This document shows positions 25,619 to 38,247 of a stretch of DNA of 64,000 nucleotides, piece by piece. The notes beneath the pieces were generated by a model, which did not search any database, was not told the origin of the DNA, and saw only the letters and a program-made list of their open reading frames with translations. Source of the stretch: Carallia brachiata (Eukaryota > Streptophyta > Magnoliopsida > Malpighiales > Rhizophoraceae). The translations under genes and the position numbers were made by a program. How positions within the stretch are numbered: position 1 is the stretch's first letter; each line of letters starts with the position of its first letter. The stretch covers positions 688,131-752,130 of the forward strand of contig JADCRB010000011.1 of assembly GCA_021464245.1 (NCBI GenBank), in the 5' to 3' direction.

Positions 25619-26726
25619 CGTACGGTATTTCTAGATTATATTGTTGTTTGACCGTTTCGTTTCAATCCCCACTATGTTGAAAGGAATAGTGCCTTTCAGC
25701 CCAAAGATTCTAATATTCTCCTTATCTTTCACGCATCAGATTCAATACCAGTTATTTTTTTCCTTTTCTGTTCTTTTATTAATAAAATAAAAAAATAAAA
25801 ATAATATCTTACAAACTCATAAAAAAAATTATTCGTTTCAGTGAGAGTTATTTCACTTTCTAGCTTCTACACAAATGTGCACCAAGAGGGTGTAATCTGT
25901 TGGTTAATTAATGTAATTTAGGCACGCGTCATATCTAAATCAGTGTAGACCTGACGTTCTTTTTATCCGCCTAGGAGGCCAAAACAAGAAAGTAAACAAG
26001 GAAACAAGTTTTATCTGAGAATGTGGGGAACCAGTGGGCACTTTTTCTGTAGCAGATACGTTACGGCATCAAACAATTCAATTGCATTTGAGATTGCTTC
26101 TTTGTCATTTCCCTGTGTTAAGATTGAGATAGGGAATCTTCAGCAGCAGGGAGGGGCGGATCCGGACTTTCTCAGTCAGGGTAAAATAACAATAAGGAAG
26201 AATCTGAATAAAATATAAAATACAAAATTCACTTTGGCGAGAATAAAATGCAAATTTCGTAACAGTGTAAATTAAAACCAATTCGGAAAAAATTCTTGGC
26301 CAAATGATTTTGTCATATAAATTGGTCATACTGTAATTGAAAGGATTTTTTTTTATAACCACAATAATAAAATATATAATAAAAATATATAATTATTTTT
26401 TTTAATTTATATTTTATAATGATGGTTACAAAAAATTTGTTTGTAATTACAATATAACCAAAGACAACTTTTTTTTAATATGTTCATGTAATGATTCCCA
26501 AGCCAATTATACTTCCTTTTTATTTTTGGGCCAGCTGGCCCCACAATCTTCAAGGTGGCTTCCCCACTGGCAGCAGGCACCAATGTGAATGACTTGGAGC
26601 CACCTGGCTGCTGTCTAAAGATGTTTATCATCTGTAGTGGACTTTAATCCAGGAAAAAAAAAAAAAAACCCAAGAAGAAGAAGGAGAAGAGGAAAGCTTA
26701 TTATTTGTGAACCCCTTTTTCTATAC

Positions 26727-26956
26727 ATTGCTTCGTGAGTTAAAAATAACTTATTCAGATAAGAAAAAGATTGGTTGTTTGAGTGTTTTATTATTAAATT
26801 AGTACTATGATTGTAACAAATCATAAATTTTAAGTAATATTTGCTTTGTGAGTTAAAAATAACTTATTCAGATAAAAAAAAGATTAATTGTCTGAGTGTT
26901 TTATTATTAAATTAGTGTTCTGATTATAACAAATTATAAGTTTTAAGTAATAATAT
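26727..26956 (+). repeat. tandem duplication, two units of about 113 bp
   Basis: TTGCTT.GTGAGTTAAAAA starts both units (about 26729 and 26842), and both contain AACTTATTCAGATAA and GAGTGTTTTATTATTAAAT in the same order. Differences are few substitutions and one small indel. No coding role is evident. Confidence 0.8.
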
Positions 26957-27567
26957 TTATATTTTTAATAATAAAATTTTATTATTTAATTTTTTGTTAC
27001 TAAAAATATATATATTATTACTAAAAATTATAAATTTATTACTTTTAAAATTTGGACTAAAAAATTGAGCACAAAAATGGGGCAGCCTACTCGCGCCTAT
27101 TCGGATACATGGATAGCATGGGATTGGTCGAGTCCCATGAAAAGAAAAGTCGTTAATTTATGGAGCAATATGGATACTTGGATAGACATTGCAGTATGAT
27201 AAGTAATTTTCCTATGTGCTCTTCTTGTCTGGGGTTGGAAATTAGTCTAATTAAGTCTTTGGCGGCAATTAAACCAAGATAAGCACAAATCTTCGCGATG
27301 TTAAGTACGTTTTGTCTGTTTAATTAAAATTTCAACTTAGAATTCCGTCTCTTCAATATAATGACATCTCTTGCAATTAAGACATTGCATACTGGTGGCG
27401 GATAAAGGTATGTGTTGGCATGGCTTCGCCCATTGGTCAATCTTTGGTGCCTAAGATCAGCCAACCTTTCTTAGACAGACTGGGTTGTCTCCAAAATTGT
27501 ATCTCTTCTGGAAACGTTTATTTTACACAATGTGTTTCCATGGAAATTAAAATCCATCATAATTGAA

Positions 27568-27960
27568 AGGATTAACCTTAAAAAAAAATTCATGAAGTTT
27601 TCAATTTTTTTCAAATTTATCACAAATTTTTATTTTTTAAAATTATTTTATAAATTCTGTAATTAGTTTTAAATTTATCATATCGTTACTCTACAGTAAT
27701 AGCTTTCATGTTAATTTCTAAGATTCCAACTCTAACTCCCAAAATAAAACATGAAAGTTTCGTTTTTAATTGGAAATGAGTTTTTTTTTTATCAAGACAT
27801 TTAAAATTAAAATCTTGAAGATAACTACAGAATATATTACTATGTCATGACGGCATAATAAAGTTAAAACTAATAAAAGAGTTTGTGATATGTTTAAAAA
27901 AAAATTATGATATATTTCAAACAAACCGAAAGGTTCATAATTTTTTTAGAAATTAATCCT
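27568..27960. mobile_element. foldback/MITE-like element
   Basis: The left end AGGATTAACCTTAAAAAA and the complement of the right end AGGATTAATTTCTAAAAAAA form terminal inverted repeats of about 30 bases with mismatches. Inner words such as AAATTTATCA..AATTTTT and its counterpart extend the pairing. Flanks AATTGAA and AATTAAA are a possible imperfect duplication. There is no coding capacity. Confidence 0.5.
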
Positions 27961-28052
27961 AATTAAAAAGGGCAACAACTTACAGAATAGTCCCTGAATG
28001 GCTTACTCAGGCAACCAAACCTCAATTACATGCACGAGGACAACGAGCCAAC

Positions 28053-28083
<31 letters not shown>

Positions 28084-31000
28084 TATCAAAACCGCTTCTC
28101 GATCCCCTTTTCGCCCATCTATAGCTGCCTTAACGCTCCCACAAAAATTGCAAAAGACAATGAGAAAAAAAAGTTACTGTAAGCTAAATATAAAACATAA
28201 TAATAACTCATTTCTATTTTATTTAAGTTCGACTAAAACTTCAAATTGAGACTTTCAATCTGAGATTGATTGGTAATAACTTAATTGTTTATAAATATAA
28301 ATGAAACCTTCTAGATTTAATTTCGTACCAATTAAATTATAATTGATAGGTAATAACTCACTTGTATTTAGAAAGAAAAAGTTGAAGTCATTCGATATAC
28401 AGACACAATTTAAATCATGACTTACCCACTCTTAAATACACCTAATTTATTAACAGTTCCTCTAGGTGGACTAACCCACTAAACAAAAATTAAACACAGA
28501 GAGATAGAGCGAAAGAAGTGAAATCCGCTAAAGAAATTTTTTTAAGAGTTAAAATTTAAAATTTTTATTTTTAAATTTTAAAATTTTAATTTTAAAAAAA
28601 TATAAAATTTATGAGAATGAAAATAATTACTTTATTATATAATTTATAATTTAATAAGATCTAAAAAAAAAAAAATGGAAGAAACATATGGTCTGTATAG
28701 AGCCGTCACTGTAGAATAACATCATCTCAATTCCCCACTTGTAGAGCCAAAACCTGAACCAGAAAACACAGGGGTCAGCGTACGTCTGCTTCATCCTCGT
28801 TCCGTCTTTTCACTATTTATTTTTGGGCCTACTGTTGTATAAGCACGCTTGCCCAAACAGACGCAAAATCTTAAATGATTGAAGGTTGGGACTCAGACAA
28901 CTTGTCGATGTTAAATAAGCCTGTAATTACCGAGTGCGACTTGATTACTGTTATACCATTCACATGGCTATTGTAGATTTTTTTTTTATTTTTAATAATT
29001 CCTGTCTCTTAACGCTAGTGTCTACCCTTCTTATAATTGATCTTCTTGTCCAAAGACTCCATTGATGTGATGCATATATAGCATACTTGCATCCACATGC
29101 ATTATGAGAGTCAATACATGAAGGAAGCATCAAGTATCTACCCTGGATATGAGTTGTTTCTTGTATTATGTTACTACCTACGTTTCTCTTACCAAACACA
29201 GAAGTATATACATCGATGTTTACTTTTTGGCGATGAAGGGTATGAATTGGATCGTGAAGACCAATTTAAATTCTGCAGTGGCTGCAATTTCTCATTTTAG
29301 CGGTAAAAAACGAGGTCATCTATTTTGTTTAATTAATTAATTTCGATCAGAATTTGAACTTAGACCTGTAATTATGGAGACGATTTTAGGAACTGATTCA
29401 TCGGTTATTTTTTGTTGCTTGTTGTCATGCATCTCCTTCCAAGTAATTAACCATCTCGGCAACAATACAATACAATACAATAGAGCTTTCATCTTACCAC
29501 GGCTACCCAATTTTAGTCGGTTCCTAACAGCTTCCCTGCCGCCGTTTTGCAATTTTTCATCAGATGACACAAAACATATTTTGTGCACCTTAATTAATCG
29601 AATTTCAGCATCTTTTTTGATAGCGACTACACATTTTTATATTGGCGAAGCACTTAAGAAGTTGCTAAGAAATGCCATATTAGTCCGACTGTTCAATCAC
29701 ATGTCTTGGAGGGTGCAAACTATAATTATCGAATGATCATGCGCGATGGAGCAAGTTGGGGCATCTGGTTGTTCAAAAAATGAGTTGGCCATCTGATTGC
29801 AGAGAAAAATTAATGGTCCCCTTGTGGATTGTCTATTTTAGCCTATTCGGCTTACTCATTGCCACCAATATTCTGGTGGCTCTAGTGAAGTCTTGAACTT
29901 TTTGATGTGCGGCTACTTGTGATCTTCTACCAAATGCTTTGTTTCCTTTTGGTTTCATCTTGAACTGGAGAAGTACTCTTTGTTTTTGAGTGGCAATCCT
30001 ATCCATTTTTGACAGATTTTTCTGCTTTTTTTTTTAACAATAAATTTTTTTGTTATGCACTTTAACAAATAGAAAAGATACATTCTCTGATAATTGTTTG
30101 AATTGTAATATATCTTTAATTTTTTATAATTATAATTATATTTTTTGTAACAAAAATATAACTACAATGTAGTTCTTTTTTGTTATAAAAAAAATTATCA
30201 TTATTACAAAAAAAAAATTAAAGAACTATTATAATTTGAACAAAATAATCCGAACAGTATACCCCTATTACAAACAGAAAAGATACAATATAGCTTTATA
30301 TTGACAACGTGTACTTGGACCAAAAAATGTTGACAACATGTACAATAATATCTCCGTCTATTATTTCCGATCTCCAAAACCAATCGCCCACTGTGTAAGC
30401 AGTATGTTGCTCTTGCTCATTGATCCAAATATCTGCTAATCAATCTAGGCCCTTCAACGAGAGTTTGCAGCAGATGGGACCACTAAATTAGATTTTTAAG
30501 CAATCACATCCACACTTTATTCCAAAAAATTGAAATAGATACATACTTTATTGTCCACTAAGATTAAACGATCAGATTGTTTGTTAAAGAAAAAAAAAAA
30601 AAAAAGGATCAGATTGTCGGGATTTCCGAAGAAACGTTTTCACCGCTGCTTTATTACCAATAAACCAAAGAAAGAAAGAAAAAAAAAACCGAAGAAAGAA
30701 ACTTTATAGCAACACTTATTAACAAAAAAAATATAGATTAACCAGATTTCATTTACTATCATAAATATATAAAATTAAATGTAAAAACTTTTTTTTGGTA
30801 TAATAAGAAAAACTACTTTATTACGTTCTTCTTTATTACATATTACTTAAAGGGAAATGGTGTCATAAACTAAAAGGAAGTGAACAAGCGAACCTGAGTA
30901 GGGTCCATCTCATGATGACGCTAATCTTAACTGGCAATACATATCCAGTTTTCCACTGCCTAACCCTTTTGCCCTGAAAATTTCCAACTCATCTTATCTT

Positions 31001-31482
31001 ATGCCATTAGTCAGTCGCCTGCCTAAATCTGAGTCGAGTGAGGTTCAAAAATTCTGAGTCAAGTAATTATCTATCCAGGCAAGCAAACATGGAACAAGTG
31101 AACCTATACCTTATTACTAGGGTCAATTATTCATTACCTCAAAAAGCATATTCGTCAAAAAAAAAACAAAGGGAAATCATCCTTATTCACCATCGTAATT
31201 CAAATTCTATAAGCTGCACTCGTTGTCCAGTAATATCTCGGGACACGTGCACTTCAATTTACAATTTCGTTAACACTTAATCAATTTAAAAGAGTCTAAT
31301 TTGATTCTAATAATATTCAGATGGTAGATCTTCTCTTATGAGTGAGGTTGAGTGTGTATAAAATAAATAAACTCTTTATTTAACTTATAATTATGATTAT
31401 AGATGTACTTATAATAAATTTTTTTTATTAAAAAAATATAAAAAAAAAGGACTTACCATAATAGGACAAATATGAAATTAAT
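27961..31482. other. gene-free stretch upstream of CIPK6
   Basis: A TTA trinucleotide run lies at 28053-28084. Open frames at 28960-29736 on both strands lack conserved motifs and overlap one another. A weak inverted repeat occurs at about 30090-30240. A poly-A run lies at about 30590-30606. No gene is recognised. Confidence 0.45.
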
Positions 31483-31977
31483 TCAAACGCTCATTTCCAA
31501 ATAAAGAAAATTGGTTGGGATCCACATTGCATTATTGTGGTTGGTGTTCCAGACTACAACCTTTACCTTCCATTCCGGATCACGAACTACCAGACCCTCA
31601 ATGGATTTATAACCGTCAGATGAAAAGATGATTGCAGCGTCATGCAGGGAGAAAATTGTAATTCTACGTTCACCACACCCCTCAAAAACTGCTATAAAAA
31701 CAATATCGTACGAGGTGGCGTCGAGGACATTCGAGGTGGATGAAAATCGTGTGCCTTTCGTTTCAAAGTGATAAAATTTGAATCCCACGGGCAAACGCCC
31801 AGAAATTTTCCCAAACTTCTTCTCTTGAAGAAAGAGTCCAGTGGGGAATGCGGAGAGATGAGAGGACCTTCGCTGACAAATCCTGAGTTGTGCGGCCGTA
31901 CCAAGAGGTCGGTCGGCGGCAGGAATTGCCACCGGAAACACGTGGAAGACGGGTGATCGATTCGTCACCCTACCCAA
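31483..31977 (-). CDS. hypothetical 164-residue open frame, divergent from CIPK6
   Basis: An uninterrupted minus-strand frame of 164 codons begins at 31977, about 140 bases from the CIPK6 start codon and pointing away from it. I recognise no domain, signal peptide or membrane segment. Base composition here is closer to 45-50% GC than the surrounding DNA, but this may simply be the CIPK6 promoter and leader. It could be a young orphan gene, part of an antisense transcript, or chance. I lean to chance or noncoding. Confidence 0.2.
   Translation of the reverse strand: MGRVTNRSPVFHVFPVAIPAADRPLGTAAQLRICQRRSSHLSAFPTGLFLQEKKFGKISGRLPVGFKFYHFETKGTRFSSTSNVLDATSYDIVFIAVFEGCGERRITIFSLHDAAIIFSSDGYKSIEGLVVRDPEWKVKVVVWNTNHNNAMWIPTNFLYLEMSV
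31938..31945 (+). promoter_or_regulatory. G-box / ABRE-type ACACGTGG
   Basis: ACACGTGG lies about 175 bases upstream of the chosen CIPK6 start. This word is the core bound by ABF/AREB bZIP and some bHLH factors, and CIPK6 is known from other plants to respond to ABA, salt and osmotic stress. One site alone is only suggestive. Confidence 0.4.
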
Positions 31978-32118
31978 AAAAAAAAATAAATAAATAAAGA
32001 AACTCTATCTCTCAATTTCTTGTTTTTCCCAGATTTGTTGCAGCAATTCACCTCCGAATCCAGTTTCCCGATCGTATTTGCACACCCTTTTGGAAAAAGT
32101 TGGCATCGTTGCACTCAA

Positions 32119-33432
32119 ATGACAGAGAAAGCCAGGGACGGTCAGCCGACGATACTCCACGGGAGATACGAGCTTGGCCGGATGCTGGGCCATGGAACTT
32201 TTGCCAAGGTCTATCACGCCCGTAACTTGCAGACAGGAAAGAGCGTGGCTATAAAAGTGGTTGGCAAAGAAAAGGTAATCAAGGTGGGCATGACGGAGCA
32301 GGTCAAGAGAGAGATTTCGGTTATGAAGATGGTAAAGCACCCAAACATCGTCGAGCTCCACGAGGTCATGGCAAGCAAGTCCAAGATCTATTTCGCCATG
32401 GAGCTCGTTCGTGGTGGTGAATTGTTCTCAAAGATTTCAAAAGGCCGTTTGAGAGAGGACATCGCCAGAGTCTACTTCCAGCAGTTGATTTCAGCCATCG
32501 ATTTTTGCCACAGCCGGGGGGTCTACCACCGTGATCTGAAGCCGGAGAATTTACTGCTAGATGAAGATGGGAACTTGAAGGTGACGGATTTCGGGCTCAG
32601 CGCGTTGTCGGAGCACTTGAAGCAGGATGGCTTGTTACACACAACCTGCGGCACACCGGCCTATGTTGCTCCTGAAATAATTGGGAAAAAAGGGTACGAC
32701 GGAGCCAAAGCAGACCTGTGGTCTTGTGGGGTGATTCTCTATGTTCTGCTTGCAGGCTTCTTGCCATTTCAGGATGATAATCTCATTGCAATGTATCGGA
32801 AGATTTACAGAGGTGACTTCAAGTGCCCCCCTTGGTTCTCCCCTGAAGCGCGCAAATTGATAACGAAGCTCCTGGATCCGAATCCGAGCACGAGAATCAC
32901 AGTAGCCAATATCATGGACTCGTCTTGGTTCCAGACATCAGTGCCCAGGACGGTGATGACCAAAGAGGAGATGGAATTCGATGCTTTCAATGGAGAAGAA
33001 GAAAGAAATGGAGACAAATCCAAGCAACCAGAGACTTTAAACGCTTTTCACATAATTTCGTTGTCGGAAGGGTTCGATTTATCTCCTTTGTTCGAGAAGA
33101 AGAAGAGGGAGGAGAAAGAGGAACTTAGGTTCGCCACGACTGAGCCTGCAAGCAGCGTGATTTCCAGACTGGAGGAGGTGGCCAAGGCCGGGAGGTTCAG
33201 CGTCAAGAAGAGCGAGACCAAAGTGAAATTGCAAGGGCAGGAGAGTGGCAGAAAGGGGAAATTGGCCATCGGTGCTGAGATTTTCGCGGTGTCTCCGTCG
33301 TTTCTGGTGGTTGAGGTGAAGAAAGATAATGGGGACACCCTGGAATTTAACCAATTCTGCAGCAAAGAGCTGAGACCGGCCCTTAAGAACGTATTCTGGA
33401 CATCGCCTGCCGGGAACTCTTCACTTGCTTGA
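32119..33432 (+). CDS. CIPK6: CBL-interacting protein kinase 6 (intronless)
   Basis: The 437-residue protein is a plant SnRK3 Ser/Thr kinase; Arabidopsis CIPK6 has about 441. The N-terminal lobe has the glycine loop GHGTFAKV (24-31) and catalytic VAIK Lys46. The active site has HRD (137-139) and DFG (157-159), with the activation loop ending APE (184-186). The regulatory part carries the NAF/FISL motif [18 protein letters not shown] (about 308-325), where CBL calcium sensors bind and relieve autoinhibition, then a PPI region for PP2C docking. The near-identity of [30 protein letters not shown] and [10 protein letters not shown] to CIPK6 decides the paralogue. I chose ATG 32119 because [19 protein letters not shown] aligns with CIPK6 starts; an in-frame ATG at 32020 would add 33 residues unlike the family. 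No frame breaks are present. Known roles include AKT2 potassium-channel targeting with CBL4 and salt and auxin responses. Confidence 0.96.
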   Translation: MTEKARDGQPTILHGRYELGRMLGHGTFAKVYHARNLQTGKSVAIKVVGKEKVIKVGMTEQVKREISVMKMVKHPNIVELHEVMASKSKIYFAMELVRGGELFSKISKGRLREDIARVYFQQLISAIDFCHSRGVYHRDLKPENLLLDEDGNLKVTDFGLSALSEHLKQDGLLHTTCGTPAYVAPEIIGKKGYDGAKADLWSCGVILYVLLAGFLPFQDDNLIAMYRKIYRGDFKCPPWFSPEARKLITKLLDPNPSTRITVANIMDSSWFQTSVPRTVMTKEEMEFDAFNGEEERNGDKSKQPETLNAFHIISLSEGFDLSPLFEKKKREEKEELRFATTEPASSVISRLEEVAKAGRFSVKKSETKVKLQGQESGRKGKLAIGAEIFAVSPSFLVVEVKKDNGDTLEFNQFCSKELRPALKNVFWTSPAGNSSLA

Positions 33433-35544
33433 AATGGGATTCCAGATGATGTGCAAGTTGGGAGAAAGATATTCTTCATTTTGTGATTAGAAAATGTGAT
33501 CGGTTTTAGTTGTTAATTATTATTGTTGTTTGTCCTTGTGGTTCCGTATTTGGAAATTCAGATGAAAATTAGAACGAGATGGCTTATGGTCTCTCTTTGA
33601 TTAATTCATGCTTTGCTTTGTTTGATGGATTTGACCATGGAAGAAATATCTATCTGTGAGTCATTCATCAAATATCTTGTTTATGTGTCTCGTCCTTCCA
33701 GTTTTCGAGTCTTTTTGTACGAAGTTAATAAGTTATGTGCAACGCTGGATTGCTGTTCTGTTTGGTTTCATTTCTGCTTCTGTATCCTTATTTGCCCTTT
33801 TCCTTGTATTTTTCTTTTCCACTTGTGTTCTCAGTCGTAATCACTTACGTAGATAGCTTAAAAACTGTGTCCTGATTTTCTGTTTGAGAAAATTTATAGC
33901 ATTCACATAAATAATTAAAAAAATTAGTCAGTGATATAAATTATTAAATTAAAAAATAAATTAAAAAATTATTTATTTATTTTTAAGCATCGTCCAAGTC
34001 ATACTAATTATAATTACATAATTTTGCTCGGTTCGTTTTCCGATCTGCAGCGCTCAAAATCGAAGTGCCCAAAGGTTGCTGAAAGGTTGCTTTCATCCTC
34101 GTCACTTCAATGTCATCATCAGTCACTGCCGCGTTTGCCTCTGCAACCGTTGGCCAATGGCCATAATCCTCAGGTAGTCCCAGCAAGTAAAATTACTAAA
34201 TTGTAAAGAGATTCTCAGTATATGCTAATTACACTTCTAATGTGGGTAAATCACGGGCAGCAATAGCGCGTCCCAGGCTTGGTGGGATTGAAAATCCTGT
34301 CGATAAGGCACCGAGTCTTTGAAGCCGCGTTTCGTTTAAACTGCTTTATGTGATTGGGTATTATTTTGCTCGATGTGGTGACTCTTGCCAATTATTGGCC
34401 TCTTCGTTCCCACCGCCCGTCGTTTTCACCGGACACCAACATCTGCACGCATTCTGCGAATCTGCGTCTGTGTAGTACGATGCTCTATCAACAAGAATTA
34501 CCTTCAAGAAAACGTCCCCCACGAGACATTCCATAAAAAAACAATATTTGGTAACATCAAAATGAAATCAATTATTGTATGATTATATTTAGAAAAAATT
34601 ATTTAATAGAGTAATTTGGTGATAAATAGCTGAGTTTTTTTAGTATTGGTCTTGCGTTTTTTTACTCTCATTTTTTTCTATAAATTTGACCAAGTTGTTA
34701 TTACGCAATATTGAGTTCTAAACTCGTTAATATTGAGATTAGATTTAAGGAATACTCATTCGGTCCATCAGTCTTTGAGAGATGGGTTCTCTTTTTGAAA
34801 TAAATTAAATGAAGATATAATAAATGACTCTCGAATTCGATCTACATATGAATAACTTATATATCAGCGATACATATTTTTTTAGTATTCAAAAAAATTA
34901 AGTTTTTAAAAAATAAATAAAATATTTTGAACCTGATTACTTTAATATTATTTAAAATATAACTATAAAATAGAGTCAATAAAAATTAGAACGATACGAA
35001 AAAGGATTGGCATGACTGCCGCACAAGAATGACACGAAAAAATTCTCTGCAGAACACCTTAAATTTCGGTGTTTTGGTACAATGTTGAATCCGTCTTAAT
35101 TGTGTTTCGCCCGCCGATTTCAAGCGACCTCCCGGATCGCACGCAAACCCTTGCAGGACAATCGACGGGCGCCCATGAAAATAAAAAATAATAAAGAAGA
35201 AGGGTTTAGGTATATATATATATATATATATATATTAATCAAGTAGGTCCGCTTCAATCAATCAATTAAGTTGTCTTCTTTTTGCAGTGGCTCTCGTAAC
35301 CACAGCGATGCGTTTGGTCTTAGTTGAATAACTGCACGTTCAAGTCTGACTCATGTCACCGAAAAATAAATTGTTAATCAGCTGTTTAATGCAACCTGTA
35401 CGTGTCCAAAACTTAGGCGGGCGTTCGAGTTCTTCTGCCGTTTTCTAAACTCTCTAACAAGGAAAAAAAAACTGCTTGATATTGGTGCAAGTCCCCACTT
35501 AGCTTTGCAGCGTTTGTCGAATTTACTAGTAATTGTATATTTTG

Positions 35545-35550
<6 letters not shown>

Positions 35551-35582
<32 letters not shown>
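35551..35582 (+). repeat. T32 homopolymer
   Basis: An uninterrupted run of about 32 T. Plausibly the reverse-strand tail of an old retroposed sequence. The length is uncertain in any assembly. Confidence 0.8.
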
Positions 35583-35585
<3 letters not shown>

Positions 35586-36226
35586 GGGACACAATTTTGC
35601 TGTCTTCCACAAACTTTCCTCATCTGTAAGCTTTATTTCTGGTAGGTACGGTCTTCGATCATCAATTGGCCTTTTAAATTTTCATCCACAAATTTTGTTA
35701 TGTGTATATATTTTTTCCTTTTCGTAAAATACTAGACCCACAAGTGATTTTTTACTGCAAATATTTTTCCATTTTCTCGTTCCCTATTTATTTGCTCCAA
35801 TGCTTCTATATTCTATTAAATTAACAGAAATAATGGCAAGCCGGCCCATTATGTAACCGACACAGCGAAAATTTTGTTACTTCCCGTAACAACGTCACAA
35901 AATTCATGTAAAGTTGGTTGCATATTCTCATGCGTTGGAGTCTGATTCATCACTCCCTCAATAAGACAAACTCCCTCTAACAATGCGGACGAAAAAGAGA
36001 AAAGCAGGAAAGCTTTGGGATTTTATTAAGGAAAAAATTATGTAAATACATAATAATAAGTATAAAGTTGACTTTTAGAGATTTTTAGGGTTAAATTGTA
36101 AAAAAATACATCAAATTTATTAAAAAAATCATTTAATTTACTATATATCTTCTACATATTATTGATTGTATATTTATACAGTGGTACCCTTTTATTATAG
36201 GTTCCCAAGATGACAAGAGTTGTAAA

Positions 36227-36470
36227 AAAATACTAATTAGCAGCTCCTATTCGGCAACACGCGAAGCACGAGAAATATGGATCAATAATATTTTACTATC
36301 ATATATACGTTATACCTCGGTATTTAATTATCCTTGACTATAAAATTCTTAATTAGCAACTCCTTTTAGGCCACACATGATGCACGAGAAATGTAGATCA
36401 ATCATATTTTACTATTATATATACGTTATACCTCGGTATTTTCTTGTCCTTGACGACAAAGTTCTCCTAA
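36227..36470 (+). repeat. tandem duplication, two units of about 119 bp
   Basis: Both units start TTAATTAGC-like/CTAATTAGCAGCTCCT and contain GCACGAGAAAT.T.GATCAAT, then TATATACGTTATACCTCGGTATTT and a TCCTTGAC word in the same order. Units begin at about 36228 and 36347. No coding role is seen. Confidence 0.75.
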
Positions 36471-38129
36471 CTCGGTGTCTTTGTTGCTAGTTTGTTCAGC
36501 TAATTAACTGGTTCATATTAAATAAGGGATCACACATACGCAAACCACTATCCACTTGCTTGCTGCGACATAGAGATGTGGCACATTAATTTATATAACT
36601 TATTCGTCTCCAAGCATGAATTTGAAAAAATCTTAGGCAAGAAATAAATACAAATTATTCTTTAAGGTGACCCACGTGATAAGAGATAAGGTAAGAAATA
36701 ATTACAATTAGTTAAAACAATAACATAACTACCACTTAACCATATCCCTTGAAAATATGATAGTTAGATGAGATCACTAATTTATATAAAAATAAGCCTG
36801 TAAATCAAAATACTATTTATCATAATCATTCTTGTATTCTCGTAATGACTCTTGTGATTGCGGTTCTATTTGTTGATTAATATAACTGAAGGAAAGTTTT
36901 CGTTCAATCTGTTTCGACTCTACTTCGAACTATTCTTACAACGTATACATGTGGCATCTTAACTTATATAACTTGATTCGTCTTCAAGCATGAATTTAAA
37001 AAACCTTATGCATTTTTTGTCGCGTGAATCAATATAACCCAGCATATTTATTGTCATTCTAAGGATTATTCAATTTTAAGAGGGAAATGTGTTTTAATAT
37101 CTCTTTTAATTTCGAACAACAGAAGATGCTTTAATGTGTTTGCATTCCTCTCTAATTAGTTCCCCTTGAATATATACCCCTTCCCCCAATGTAACTTTTT
37201 TTTTGAGCAATTCCCCGAAGGTAACTTATTTGATGAGGATTGGCAATTTCAAACACAAGTAGAACTTAACTAATCGGAATTAAAATTGTTAGGGGAAAGA
37301 AAAACCCTCAATTTTCTAATCTAGAAATAACAGAAATTTTCACTGTTTGGCTATAACTAAGCATTAACTGATTATGATATCTTCAAATCAATATGCCATC
37401 CTCTCCTGAAAATCTTTTCATGTTCTCTTGTTTTCCTTTCTTCCCAGCACAACGATATGGCATAGACGCAAAGTTTATGATTTTAATCATATGGCATGAC
37501 TAGGTTACTTTTCGGTTTAGTAAGCTTCAATGATAGAAGTCGTTTGCCTAACATTTATTTTCTTTGGAATCCCCCTTCCCCCAACACACTAAGTGACGAG
37601 AAATTAATTTAAGGTAAATATTAAGTAATAAAAGTAATATGAACTGTTAGATAATTAAATTTATTTTAAAAAAGATAAATCGTTAGATACGATTAAGTGA
37701 ATTGCATAACTATTTTAATATTATTTAAAATTTTTGATTAAATACTAGATGGGAACAATAGACATAAAAATTACTGCTTGCTGACCTACAAACTCACAAT
37801 TATTGAACCACCAATGCGCCATAATGATTAATATGTGTTTACCTCGTACGGATTACATACTTTAAATAGTTTTAAGAAGTTCATTAACACATAAAATCAC
37901 TCATAATTTTATAATATGTTTATAATGCATCCCTCTATAAGACTTTTTTGGAGAAGAAGATTTAGATTGATGGACATTCTTTGTTAATTGTTCAACAAGA
38001 TTCTTTTCAAATATGAGTTACCACTTAATTAATTAATACTTTATAATTGGGGGTAGGAAGGATTAGAATGGACGATACCTACATTTATAAAAAGGAAAAA
38101 AAGTAAGCTTTCATAATCGGATTTCTGTT

Positions 38130-38247
38130 CCGAATGTAACAATACTTATATTTTGTACAACAAGAAAAACACATAATTTTCATGTATTTTTTTTATTGCA
38201 CAAAATGAAGTTCTTGTTGCACAAAATATAAGTATTGTTGCATTCGG
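38130..38247. repeat. near-perfect 37-bp inverted repeat (hairpin)
   Basis: The arms at 38130-38166 and 38211-38247 are complementary at 35 of 37 positions, separated by 44 bases. Pairing weakens outside the arms. A transcript would fold into a long, almost perfect hairpin. It could be a very short MITE, or the source of siRNAs or a young microRNA. No protein is encoded. Confidence 0.85.

Larger units (their letters stand above)
23421..27567. other. gene-free stretch with microsatellite, SINE-like and tandem repeat features
   Basis: No conserved protein is seen. An AT dinucleotide run lies at about 24497-24521. A short inverted repeat (TATAACCACAATAATAAAAT and its near-complement) spans about 26355-26430. 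The SINE-like unit and tandem duplication are listed separately. A 74-codon minus-strand open frame (26407-26631) contains no recognised domain. Confidence 0.45.
33433..38129. other. gene-free stretch downstream of CIPK6
   Basis: The first few hundred bases should be CIPK6 3' untranslated sequence. At 34020-34200 there is a CG-richer patch without a recognised domain. An AT dinucleotide run is at about 35213-35235 and a T32 run at 35551-35582. A related word pair (ATGTGGCA.CTTAA.TTATATAACTT..TTCGTCT.CAAGCATGAATTT) occurs at about 36577 and 36949. No other gene or RNA is recognised. Confidence 0.45.

Noticed and set aside
26407..26631. 74-codon minus-strand frame containing GGSKSFTLVPAASGEATLK
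   Set aside because: The central part has a protein-like look, but I could not match it to a family and it is bounded by AT-rich sequence without splice support.
33048..33479. 143-codon minus-strand frame inside CIPK6
   Set aside because: It is the shadow of a well-conserved kinase gene with biased codon use on the other strand.
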